Origin: Puia sp. | Lineage (GTDB): Bacteria > Bacteroidota > Bacteroidia > Chitinophagales > Chitinophagaceae | DNA length: 64,000 nucleotides | Direction of reading: 5' to 3' | NCBI GenBank assembly: GCA_031292515.1 | Contig: JARLGZ010000081.1 | Span: forward strand, 124,001-188,000 | Shown here: in pieces, positions 7,641-16,800 of the stretch | Layout of the letters: every line of letters starts with the position of its first letter | How positions within the stretch are numbered: position 1 is the stretch's first letter | Translations under genes and position numbers: made by a program | The notes under the pieces: model-generated | What the model saw: the letters and a program-made list of their open reading frames with translations, nothing else | Told to the model about the DNA's origin: nothing | Databases searched by the model: none

Positions 7641-9344
7641 TTATAATTTAAAAAGCCTTCTCCCCTGCACCAACATCCGCCGCGTTCTTCCCGGTGAATG
7701 ATACATATGCTCCTTTTGCTTCTGCCGGCTGTAGTATTCTAAAATATCGGCAGAGGTGATGATACCCTGCACACGCCTGGCGCCACCCGGATCGACCGCA
7801 AGTTCGGCAGGATCGATCACCAGCAAGGTATCCACATTGTATTTCCCCATCATCTCCGCAGCAAGCCCGGCATCGTCCGTCGGATAGATAGCAGGAAAGT
7901 TCTCCTTTTTCTCCAGCTCCACCCTGGTAAACAATTCCTGCACACGGATGCCCCGCAGGATATCCGGCTCATAGGAATCGGGGGTATGTACGCCCCGCCG
8001 TTTGATCTTCTCCGTCATGATACTCCCTTCCATAAAAAAGAACGACACGAAATAAGCCGACACGCACCCGCCAAGCAACGGCAGGAGCCCGTTCACCTGG
8101 CCGGTAGTCTCCAGCGCGAAGACGATAGACGTCAGCAGGGCCCTCGAAGCACCCGCAAACATCGCGGCCATGCCCACCAGCGCGGCCGTCGCCAGGTTGA
8201 TGCCAATCCCGGGAAAATAATGTACGGCCGTCACGCCCAGCAAGGCGCCCAACGCACCGCCGATCGTGAACAACGGCGCCAGCGTACCTCCCGAAGTGCC
8301 GCTTCCCAAAGAAACAGACCAGGACAGATATTTCAGCAGGCAGAGGGACAACAGCATCCCCATAGACCAGGATCCGCTCAGGAGATATTTTATATTGTCA
8401 TACCCTACCCCCATCGTATGGGGCGCAAAATATCCGACGACGCCGATGGCGACCGCACCCAACGCGGGCCACCACATCCAGTGTACCGGCAGCTTCTCAA
8501 AAAGGTCTTCTATCGCGTAGACGGACCTGGACACCAACGAAGCGACTACCCCGATGAGCAGACCGAAGAGTACATACACGACCAGCTCCCCGTTCGTGGG
8601 AACCGGGATCGATGGCATCATAAATACCGGCTGTCTGCCAAATAGTAAAATATGCATCCCGGCTCCGGTGATACAGGCCAGCGCGACAGGGATGATCGAA
8701 CGCGGCGAAAACTCGAACAGCAGCAATTCCACAGCCAGCAACACCGCCGCCAGCGGACTCCCGAAGATGGCCGACATGCCCGCACAGGCGCCTGCGGCCA
8801 ACACAATCTTGCGCTCACCCGATGAGATATGTATCCACTGCCCCGTCAAAGAACCGAATGCGCCACCCGTCGCGATAATGGGGCCCTCCGCGCCAAAAGG
8901 TCCGCCCGTACCGATGGAAATAGCAGCAGACAGAGGCTTGAGGAAGGTGATCGCCGGAGGAATCTTGCTGTCTGCGAGGATGATCTTCTCCATCGCCTCC
9001 GGAATACCATGACCGCCGATCGCCTTGGATCCAAATCTCGCCATCAATCCAACCAGGATGGCCCCTACAATCGGAATCAGCACGACCCACCAACCCAGGT
9101 GGTTGCCGGCCGGCGACGCTTCTTCCACCGAAAACTTACCGTAAAAAGATAAATTCGTGATCAGGTCGATCAGGTACACCAGCACCTTGGCAATCACACC
9201 GATAATCATCGCATTGACAATCACCTGCACGCTCAGGTAAAACACCCGCTTGTTCACGGGCTCCCTGCGACCGACCGTCTTTCTTTTCCGATACCAGCCG
9301 CTTAAAGAAACGGACACCGGAATACTTTCCCCTTTCTTGTTCAT
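7641..9344 (-). CDS. ClC family chloride channel/transporter
   Basis: Inner membrane anion channel or anion/proton exchanger. From the ATG at 9344 the chain has about ten to twelve TM segments. Anion-path motifs are GGHGIPEAM (residues 110-118), GTGGPFGAEGP (145-155, gating Glu at about 153) and GSGTSGGTLAPLF. A C-terminal domain of about 100 residues looks CBS-like (PAIYPTDDAGLAAEMMGKYNVDTLLVIDP). Compared with the E. coli exchanger, the central Ser position is His, and the inner proton Glu is Leu (LAAVLLAVELL). That makes uncoupled channel activity possible, though related Bacteroidota sequences share GHG. The frame extends to 9368, but MNKKGES is the more usual start. It is divergent from the FNR-like regulator. 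Confidence 0.9.
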   Translation of the reverse strand: MNKKGESIPVSVSLSGWYRKRKTVGRREPVNKRVFYLSVQVIVNAMIIGVIAKVLVYLIDLITNLSFYGKFSVEEASPAGNHLGWWVVLIPIVGAILVGLMARFGSKAIGGHGIPEAMEKIILADSKIPPAITFLKPLSAAISIGTGGPFGAEGPIIATGGAFGSLTGQWIHISSGERKIVLAAGACAGMSAIFGSPLAAVLLAVELLLFEFSPRSIIPVALACITGAGMHILLFGRQPVFMMPSIPVPTNGELVVYVLFGLLIGVVASLVSRSVYAIEDLFEKLPVHWMWWPALGAVAIGVVGYFAPHTMGVGYDNIKYLLSGSWSMGMLLSLCLLKYLSWSVSLGSGTSGGTLAPLFTIGGALGALLGVTAVHYFPGIGINLATAALVGMAAMFAGASRALLTSIVFALETTGQVNGLLPLLGGCVSAYFVSFFFMEGSIMTEKIKRRGVHTPDSYEPDILRGIRVQELFTRVELEKKENFPAIYPTDDAGLAAEMMGKYNVDTLLVIDPAELAVDPGGARRVQGIITSADILEYYSRQKQKEHMYHSPGRTRRMLVQGRRLFKL

Positions 9345-9390
9345 ATTGCAAATATATTGCACAAACAATACTTTTATATAATAAAACTAC

Positions 9391-9398
9391 TATTTTTG
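9391..9398 (+). promoter_or_regulatory. Candidate -7 box (TATTTTTG) for the FNR-like regulator
   Basis: An exact match to the Bacteroidota -7 consensus TAnnTTTG, in the AT-rich spacer between the divergent ClC and regulator genes and 131 bases before the regulator ATG. No good -33 TTG sits 19 bases upstream. A leader of about 125 bases would include the heptad array. Confidence 0.4.
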
Positions 9399-9500
9399 CA
9401 TTATAATATTATATGTACAATATTTTACAGTATACAGCGATCCCATCTCAGGGACCACCCTAAACCCCATTCTCCCATAATCCAACTTATCAAACTGTAG

Positions 9501-9528
9501 CGACCACTCACCACTCACTACTCACTAC
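9501..9528 (+). repeat. Heptanucleotide array (TCACTAC type) abutting the FNR-like start codon
   Basis: Four heptads in phase, CGACCAC, TCACCAC, TCACTAC and TCACTAC, occupy 9501-9528. One base (A) then separates them from the ATG at 9530. The same heptad recurs at the 3' ends of the GH30, GH116, TOBE and XRE genes. Here it occupies the position of the ribosome binding site and contains no purine-rich Shine-Dalgarno sequence. Confidence 0.85.
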
Positions 9529-9529
9529 A

Positions 9530-10237
9530 ATGCCCGAAATTCCCTGCGATCTCTCCCGTTGCTTTCTCTGCAGTTCCTGTATTCCCGAATGGCGCGAAGC
9601 CGTCGGCATCAAGAAAAAAACCTTGCTGATAAAAAAAGGCAAACACCTCTTCCGGGAGAACGACCCGGTCGAAGGAATCTTCTTCATCTATGCCGGATCG
9701 GTCAAAGTACACAAACAGTGGGTCGACCAGAAAGAGCTGATCCTGCGTTTCGCAAAGACCGGGGACATCGTCGGCCACCGGGGACTCATCAGCAACGAAG
9801 GATACCCCGTGTCTGCTACGGCGCTCGAAGACACGACCGTGTGCTGGGTCAGCCCGGAATTCCTCGAAGCATCCCTGAAGACCAATCCCTCCCTGACCTA
9901 TCGCCTGATGCAGCTCTACGCCTCGGAATTGCAAAAATCGGATCAGCGCATGCGGGACCTGGCGCATATGGATGTCAAAGGCCGGATTGCAGCCGCCTTA
10001 TTGGAGATAGCAGACTGTCTTGGCTCGAAGAACAGCAACCCGAAGGACAACAAATTTATATCGATAACCATCACACGCCAGGACATCGCCTCCTATGCGG
10101 GAACTACCTATGAAACGGTCTTCAAATTTTTCACCGAGCTGACAGACGAGAGGATCATCACCACTTCGGGGAAAACCATCCGGATCAACAAAAAAGAACG
10201 GCTGCTCGCCATCGCACACCCGGTGTACAGGAAATGA
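9530..10237 (+). CDS. Crp/Fnr family regulator with FNR-like cysteines
   Basis: Transcription factor with a cyclic-nucleotide-binding-like beta-barrel (about 30-120), a long dimerisation helix, and a winged HTH (about 150-225, recognition region ITRQDIASYAGTTYETVFKFF). The N-terminus carries C6, C11, C14 and C17 (C-x4-C-x2-C-x2-C), and C105 lies in LEDTTVCWVSPEFL. By my alignment C105 matches Cys122 of E. coli FNR (LETSMVCEIPFETL). Three N-terminal cysteines plus that internal one is the ligand set of an oxygen-labile [4Fe-4S] cluster. I infer oxygen or redox sensing, which homologues with a similar N-terminus may share. No FNR box was found nearby, and its targets are unknown. Confidence 0.85.
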   Translation: MPEIPCDLSRCFLCSSCIPEWREAVGIKKKTLLIKKGKHLFRENDPVEGIFFIYAGSVKVHKQWVDQKELILRFAKTGDIVGHRGLISNEGYPVSATALEDTTVCWVSPEFLEASLKTNPSLTYRLMQLYASELQKSDQRMRDLAHMDVKGRIAAALLEIADCLGSKNSNPKDNKFISITITRQDIASYAGTTYETVFKFFTELTDERIITTSGKTIRINKKERLLAIAHPVYRK

Positions 10238-10313
10238 ATCGTTCATTCCGTCAATTATTCCTGTCCATTCGTCAATCCGGCTCCCCAATCCATCGCCTCT
10301 GCCCTGGTTTTAT

Positions 10314-10334
10314 CCACCACTCCCTACTCCGCCG
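10314..10334. repeat. Short heptad array overlapping the GH30 stop codon
   Basis: The heptads CCACCAC, TCCCTAC and TCCGCCG run in phase on the + strand. The TAG stop of the GH30-like gene (10324-10326) is inside TCCCTAC. This is a degenerate copy of the array class seen at 9501, 36991, 47926 and 55755. The spacer to its left (10238-10313) is itself made of partial repeats of CATTC and GTCAATC. Confidence 0.5.
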
Positions 10335-12279
10335 TCACCAACGTCGTAAAGCTCCCGGCCCCCAGGATAAAATGAGCTTCTCCCTCCGTAACAACCACCG
10401 GCGCCCCTTCCTTCATCGCCGACTCCTTATCCGTCACAAAAATCCGAAGGCTCTTCAACTTCTTCGGAAGCCCCTTCAACGTCGTCTCCCGCTCAGCGCC
10501 CGTATTCACGAGGTGTATAGCAAACTGTCTCTTCCCGTTATTGCCCAGGGCCGCACAAGTGATATCGGGCCTGTCAATGGTGATGGGCATCGCCGCCAGC
10601 CCCTTCGGGGTCGACGCCAGCTGTTTTAAATTCCAGAACCTTTGTGTAGGCGCCAGCGGAGCATTGTTACCAAAGAGGCCTCCGCCGACAAGCGGCGAGT
10701 AATCCGAAGTCAACTGCCACTGAAGGATCGACAAGGGCTGACAAATCGATAGGAGCCGGATATACAGGTTGATCTCATCCATCGCGTACGTCGGCTCGAG
10801 AAATATCGCCGGATAATTCCAGGCGGCTGCGTCGATACTTCCCTCCGCGACGATCAGGGGCAGGTCCAGCCGGGTGGCAGCAGCCGCCCATTTCTGCAGG
10901 GTCTCTTTTTCCCACCCTCTCCAGGAATGAAAGGATATGGCGCCGATATAAGGACGCGCTTCCGCATCCGACAGGGCTGCATCGATAAAAGAATAGGAAT
11001 TGGCATCGGAGTTATCTCCCAGCAGCATCTTTGTCTTTATACCCCGCCCGGCCAGGTAGGCGCCCAGCCCCTTGATCAGGGCATCATGTTCTTCTGCAGT
11101 CTGCCGGACATTGATCCCCAGATCCGACTCGTTGAAAGAGAAATATTTCACCTCTACCCCATAGTGCGAGTGCAGGTAATCGATATAATCCGCAATCGAT
11201 TTATAGATCTCGCTCATATTGTCTTTGTTGAGCGGATTTCCCCAGACACCATCCGCCCGCGGACGAAAGGCGGGAGAACCGACGATCGCCCAACGGGGCG
11301 GGAACCAGGCCGACAGGATGATGGGGATCCCCATCTTACCCAGGCGTTGCGCCATCTCCATCGCCTTGACGACACGTGGATTCAGCTTACCCGCTTTGGC
11401 GGAATCGATCGGATCGCTGATCTTGTCGGGCTGCCAGAGCGCCCAGGGCATCTCCACCCTTCCCCAGGCCACACGCATATTCTTGAGACAATAATCGATG
11501 ACCTGCGGATCCATCGCCGGGTTCTGCAGGCGGAAATTGCCTCCGAACCCGTCAAAAGAACGCCCGCTGAGAGCGGGGTTCAGGACCAGCGTGACAGGCT
11601 CTTTGTCGATCTCGCCGGAGGCCTTTATCGTAAATCGCCGGTTGGCGCCATCACCACTATGGAGACCGCCGCTCTGGACAGGCATATACAACACCATCCG
11701 ATCGCCGCGCTTATCCGTCTCTTTCCGGACGATGACCAGACCCGGCTCTTCAAAACCCAATTCGAACTGGCGATGCGCGGCGACGAGCCTGACACCTGAC
11801 GCCGTAGAACGGCCCAGTTCACTCGCCGCAGGCTGACTGCCCGCTCCGGCCGCCGGCTTTGCGTCTACCAATTGGATCGAGCTTTCCGTAAATTCGCTCG
11901 CCGGCAGATCCACACAGAAATAAGCCCCGTTCATATCGATGTCTGCCTTTGCCGTAAGTACCACCTGCACGGCTGCCGAGCCCTTCTCCCTGTCCTCTAC
12001 CCTTTCCACAAAATACAGGCTGTCGAGATGACTCGTCACAATCTGTGCGTTCCCTTCCCGTGCAAATAGTGGCCGCTGCCGCTCCTTCGCGCTGGCGTTG
12101 ATGGAAGACCAATCCTTTCCGACCAGCCGGATACCCGTCTCGATCGCCATCAGTTGCCCATCGATCCGTATCCCCCGGAGATTGCCCCATGGCTCCAGCT
12201 CGGCCTGGCAGGTTGCGTCATTCGCAAAAGCCGCCGCCATGGCGACCGCCAAAATCGCTGCCCTGTATCCTTTTTTCAT
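10324..12279 (-). CDS. GH30-like secreted O-glycosyl hydrolase
   Basis: Clan GH-A retaining glycosidase resembling family 30. A signal peptide (AAILAVAMAAAFANDATCQA) is followed by an unassigned beta-rich N-terminal domain to about residue 235. The (beta/alpha)8 barrel begins with SFDGFGGNFR. E384 in FNES is the probable acid/base and E479 in VAEGS the probable nucleophile. A C-terminal beta-sandwich (about 560-651) is usual for the family. A short Pro/Ala-rich insert (AKPAAGAGSQPAAS, about 140-153) interrupts the first domain. It is the last gene of the minus-strand polysaccharide locus. Possible substrates are beta-glycans; the sequence does not allow a narrower call. Confidence 0.8.
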   Translation of the reverse strand: MKKGYRAAILAVAMAAAFANDATCQAELEPWGNLRGIRIDGQLMAIETGIRLVGKDWSSINASAKERQRPLFAREGNAQIVTSHLDSLYFVERVEDREKGSAAVQVVLTAKADIDMNGAYFCVDLPASEFTESSIQLVDAKPAAGAGSQPAASELGRSTASGVRLVAAHRQFELGFEEPGLVIVRKETDKRGDRMVLYMPVQSGGLHSGDGANRRFTIKASGEIDKEPVTLVLNPALSGRSFDGFGGNFRLQNPAMDPQVIDYCLKNMRVAWGRVEMPWALWQPDKISDPIDSAKAGKLNPRVVKAMEMAQRLGKMGIPIILSAWFPPRWAIVGSPAFRPRADGVWGNPLNKDNMSEIYKSIADYIDYLHSHYGVEVKYFSFNESDLGINVRQTAEEHDALIKGLGAYLAGRGIKTKMLLGDNSDANSYSFIDAALSDAEARPYIGAISFHSWRGWEKETLQKWAAAATRLDLPLIVAEGSIDAAAWNYPAIFLEPTYAMDEINLYIRLLSICQPLSILQWQLTSDYSPLVGGGLFGNNAPLAPTQRFWNLKQLASTPKGLAAMPITIDRPDITCAALGNNGKRQFAIHLVNTGAERETTLKGLPKKLKSLRIFVTDKESAMKEGAPVVVTEGEAHFILGAGSFTTLVTAE

Positions 12280-12410
12280 ATTCCTGTTTCGTTTTGTGAT
12301 TATTTAGTCCGGCCATGATCAGGGCCCTGGCCGTCCCGATGACCGATAATCCCAGCCGTCTCAGTGACCGCCCGCCCCGCGCCGGGACACTGAGTCCATT
12401 CCCTCCGTCC

Positions 12411-13790
12411 TCAGTCGGGACGCTTCAACCCAAATTTCTCCACGATCTGCTGACCGATCTGCTGCCCCATCAACTCCCCGTTCTCCACAGCCTCCCTGAA
12501 ATGGATGCCACCATACAGACGGCTCATGGCAGCTTCCCTGGCAGCTTCAACAAAAGAATGAAAAGATCGGTTGGGTAACCCAAAAGATTTTTCGACACTA
12601 TCGGTATATTGAAAATGATCCCCATACAGCCCGGTGAGCACCATCGCCGAAGCCATCGAGATCACGCTGTGGGCGCTGGGATATTCCGGGAAAGGAGGCG
12701 TCTGCAGAAGAGGTTCCCAGGTCGGCGCATATAACTGCTGGATCGCCGTAATTGGCCGGACATAATTGCTCCTGTATTTCTCATCCCAAGCGCTGATAAA
12801 CCCGTCGAAGACAGCCACGGACACGAGACTGTAGGCATAGAGAGCCTCCACAAGCCCTTGTCTCTGCTGGTTGATGGCGTTGGAAGTGATCCCCATCCAG
12901 TGGCCGCCGGGAGAGATCTTCTTGATGCTATACATCAGGTGACCGACCGTCTGAACGGCATAGGGATTACAATCCCAGAACAAAGCAAAGGCGCGCTGGT
13001 CTTTTGTCATCGTCTGGCTGAGATGATAGACCTCCATGTATTCCTTTGTAAACGCTTCGGTTTTAAACGCGGCAGGTTCCGGCACCGCGAACTGGTGTGC
13101 CTTTGTGAGCGTCATCGGCCGGATCTGGTCCCAATGCGGCTCCACGGCCTCCATATACTCCGGGCCCGTCTGCTGCCAGGTCCCCGAATCCTTAGAAGGC
13201 GTAAAACGCGGCAGGGTCCGGGTATACCCATACTGGTCCTGCTTCGTCCACCGCAGGATGACCGACGCCACTTCTTCCCCGAATTTCACCGATCGGGCAT
13301 ATACATCCGCGGGGATCTTGCGGGTCCGGATCTCACCGCCCGCGGAATCATAGAGATGCTGAAACAGGTCTTTGGAGAAGACGAGCGCATAAGCCGTCTT
13401 GTGGAACGCCGCCGCCCCGGCCACCAGCCAGTTGTAAGCCAGCCCCGGATCGGGAGAAGGCAGCACCGCGGAATCCCCTTCCCTCGTGGCAAGCCCGTTC
13501 AGCTTTCCCGCAAACGTCTTATAGCCCGGCTTCCCCGGGCGGGCCGCCTCATAGAAGGCGATCATCGAATAGACATAGTCCCTGCTGGCTACCGGCGGCG
13601 CCGTGATATCCCGTATCATGGTCTCTGTCAGGGCCCCCAGCATCTTCTGAGCCAGCCTCGTGTCCCGGAACGACAGCCCGGCGTCCTGCGAGAGCGCGTT
13701 CTGCGAGACACACAAAGCAACCAGTGCCAGGAGAACCCTACACACCCCTATCGTTCCTGTCATTCCGGCCACCCTGGTCATTCCCGCCAT
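12411..13790 (-). CDS. Vanadium-dependent haloperoxidase/PAP2-like secreted protein
   Basis: Member of the PAP2/vanadium haloperoxidase superfamily. Its oxyanion pocket motifs are K-x6-RP (KYRSNYVRP), PSAHS in place of PSGH, and SR-x5-H (SRLYGGIHFREA). The Asp three residues after the last His, present in PAP2 phosphatases, is Ala here. A signal peptide ends at about ALSQ. Candidate starts are the ATGs at 13790, 13781 and 13763; the frame is open to 13862, which would overlap the upstream gene by 32 bases. The N-terminus is repetitive (MAGMTRVAGMTG). In Bacteroidota such genes commonly sit beside FG-GAP/ASPIC proteins and SusCD pairs, as here. I do not know whether it is a phosphatase or a peroxidase. 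Confidence 0.8.
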   Translation of the reverse strand: MAGMTRVAGMTGTIGVCRVLLALVALCVSQNALSQDAGLSFRDTRLAQKMLGALTETMIRDITAPPVASRDYVYSMIAFYEAARPGKPGYKTFAGKLNGLATREGDSAVLPSPDPGLAYNWLVAGAAAFHKTAYALVFSKDLFQHLYDSAGGEIRTRKIPADVYARSVKFGEEVASVILRWTKQDQYGYTRTLPRFTPSKDSGTWQQTGPEYMEAVEPHWDQIRPMTLTKAHQFAVPEPAAFKTEAFTKEYMEVYHLSQTMTKDQRAFALFWDCNPYAVQTVGHLMYSIKKISPGGHWMGITSNAINQQRQGLVEALYAYSLVSVAVFDGFISAWDEKYRSNYVRPITAIQQLYAPTWEPLLQTPPFPEYPSAHSVISMASAMVLTGLYGDHFQYTDSVEKSFGLPNRSFHSFVEAAREAAMSRLYGGIHFREAVENGELMGQQIGQQIVEKFGLKRPD

Positions 13791-13830
13791 TCGGGCCACC
13801 CCAGGCGCCTCTTGAAATTTACCGGTCCGG

Positions 13831-16800
13831 TTAACGGATCCGGAATATTTGCATTTTATCATTGTTATTCGCTACGATTATAAGATTACCGATCTGCACC
13901 ATCTTACGGGCATCCTTATCCGCATGGAATCCTCCCGCCCCGGGAACCACCCGGAAAACCGGATCTGCCCCCGCCCCGGCATTCGCCGCGCCTCCGCCAT
14001 TCCCGCTGCTACCAGCATTCGCCCCGCTTCCGCTGTGTTCCCCCCCAGTCTTCTCCTGTGCCAGCAGCAGCCCTTTCCCCGCGTCCTGTCTCCCCCATTC
14101 CGCCCTCGTCGCATAGTCATTACCCACGAGCAGGATATCCTTCCGCCGGCCTGCAGCAGGACCGCCCGTCGTGGAAACGCCGCCTGTAAAATAGCCGGTG
14201 AGAAGATCCCTGACGGGAAAAGCCTGCGCCTCCCGCGGGAACGCCTTAAAATGAAATTGCCCTCCCTCGTTTGCAAAGACCCCCGAACGGAATTCTACCG
14301 CAGACAGGTGCAAGGCCGACGCCCACTGCTCCTTCGTAAAAATATCCTGCACGGTAGCATCACAATACGACTGGTAGGTCGGAAACTTCGCCTTAAAAGA
14401 AGGCACCTGGTCGAATAAATCATCCCGTGTCGCCACCGGGTAACTCTTGCCCTGTACATAATAACTCAGGATCGCATCCATCGTGCCGTTATTGTCGAGA
14501 TCCGTCGCATCGACGGTGACCGGCTCAGTGACCGAAGGCTTGATCTGCCCGTTTAATCCCTCGTTGCCCGCCAGTATGTCCAGGTCACCGTCATTATCAA
14601 TGTCCTCTATCTTCAGGCAGTTCCACCAACCCGAAGAGTTGGGGATCACCATCTTTCTGTCCTCGCTGAAATAGGGCGGGTTCTTCTGTCCAAACAAAAT
14701 CGTCACAGGCATAAACTCGCCCGCCAGCACCAGGTCATCCACGCCATCCTTGTTGATATCGGCTACCTGCACCGCGCAGACCATGCCGATATGCTGCAGG
14801 AAATCCGGGGTGACATCTTTCAATACGCCCTTTTCATTCTTGAAAAGGTAGCTGCGTGGCGCCGCCGGGTACGCACCCGTCTTTACCTGGCCGCCCCGGA
14901 AGATCTCGGGGTATCCATCCCCGTCGATATCAAAGGCGACGACAGCTCCCCCGGACGACTCCGTTGTCGGCAATACATTTGCCCGCGTGCTGAAATTCCC
15001 TCTCCCGTCATTCCAATAAATATGATCCTGGAAATTCGATTCGTTCCCGCCGCTGACGACATAGAGATCCAGGTCGCCATCGTGATCCAGGTCGGAGAAA
15101 ACGGCTTCGACACCCTCCGACAGGAAGTCCTTATCCAATATCTTGTCCCCCTCCTCCTCAAATTTTCCATCCCCGAAATTGACGAGGATGGCGCCTGCCT
15201 GTCCCTTGCCGCCGCTGACAAAAAGGTCGGGACGTCCATCCCCATCCACGTCCCCCACCGCCAGGGCCGGACCCTTTCGCGAGTACTGCCTGGGAAGGAG
15301 CGGCTCTTTCTTAAAATCGTTATATTCATCCTCGGAATGCGTAAACGGAATACCGGCGTTGCTGATCTCCGTAAATATTTTGGCATCTTTGGTATCTGCA
15401 AGATTCACGTCCTTCGTGTCTCCCCGATTCGCGTCCATTCGTATCTCTTCCTTTGCGTCCTTCTCGTTTAACACGATCGTTTGGTTCACTGCCTGTCCCT
15501 TCAGCGTCTGCATCTTCCCGTTCTTCCAGATCACCTTTACCTCCACCAGCTGTCGTTTACCCAGCCCGAAGATCAGACAGGGTTCGGAGGAAGACTCGAA
15601 CCCGTGGTTCAGCTCCAGCTCCTGCAGCTGCTGAAATCCATCGGATGCCGACACCCAAACCCGGGCCCCGATGCCAAAAGGGTTTTTCGCATCCCCGGCA
15701 AACCGTATCTTCAGATAGCTATTCTTCAGGTCCTCCGCATGATTCTGCCAGATGAAAGCCGGCTGGTTGATATTATTCACGACGAGATCCCAGTCCCCGT
15801 CATTGTCAAAGTCCCCGTACGCGGCTCCGTTCGATAAAGACGCCTGGTCCATCCCCCACAACTTGCTGACATTCTCGAAGCCCAGATCGCCGGTATTTTT
15901 AAACAGGTAACTCTTCACCTGCGAGGAAGGCATCTTCTTCACCAAGTCGTAGAGATCCGGCTTATGCCCCGCCTCGATGGCCTTTCGAACCTCTTCCGGC
16001 GTCGTATACTTCAGGAAATCCATATTCGTATAATCCCGCATATACCCGTTCGTGATGAACAGATCCTGCCGCCCGTCCAGGTCCCAATCTCCAAACAAAG
16101 CCGACCAGCTCCAATCGGTATTGGAGACACCCGCAAGCTGTCCGACTTCGCTAAACCGGACATCTTTTCCATACCGGCCGGCAAGGTGCAACATGTTGCG
16201 CATATATTGGTAATAGTAGCCGTGCTGCACCAGGCTTTGAAAGTGGTCATAGCCATCGGGGCCTTTCAGCAGCTTCTGCCGCCGGTTGCTTTCCGGCAGC
16301 ATGTCCAGCGTAAGCAGATCGGTCAACCCGTCGTTATTGACGTCCGCCACGTCGCATCCCATCGAAAATTTCGAAGTATGTCCCATATAAGAACGAACGG
16401 ACTCCTTAAAAGTGCCGTCATGCTGGTTGATATACAGATAGTCGTCTTCATCATAGTCATTAGAAACATACAGGTCGCTCCACCCGTCCCCGTTAAAATC
16501 TGCGACGACGGCGCCCAATCCGAAACACAGCGGGTTGGAGATGATTCCAGCCTGGTCGGTGACATTCGTAAAATGATTGTTCCCGTCATTGCGGTACAAC
16601 CGGTCGCCCGCGAGGGAATCGTGGGCCGATTTCATATATCCGATGTCAAAATTCTTCATCCGCTTGATCGAATGCCTCAGCAGGAACAGGTCCAGGTCCC
16701 CGTCATTATCATAATCAAAAAAGATCGCCTGCGTCGAGTTCCCCTGGTCATCCACCCCATAGTCGGCGGCCATCTCCTTAAAAGTCCCGTCGTGCTGGTT

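Noticed and set aside
9501-9528. Heptad arrays as CRISPR or as insertion-sequence ends
   Set aside because: Units are contiguous with no spacers, no cas genes are present, and there are no flanking transposase genes or target duplications.
10927-11799. Plus-strand open frame opposite the GH30-like gene
   Set aside because: Composition and lack of domains mark it as a shadow of the minus-strand hydrolase.
13831-13862. 32-base overlap between the haloperoxidase-like and FG-GAP genes
   Set aside because: It arises only if the furthest upstream ATG is used. The signal peptide fits starts at 13790 or later, which leaves no overlap.
12858-13883. Plus-strand open frame of 341 codons opposite the haloperoxidase-like gene
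   Set aside because: Arg/His/Pro-rich shadow. The conserved vanadate/phosphate motifs are on the minus strand.
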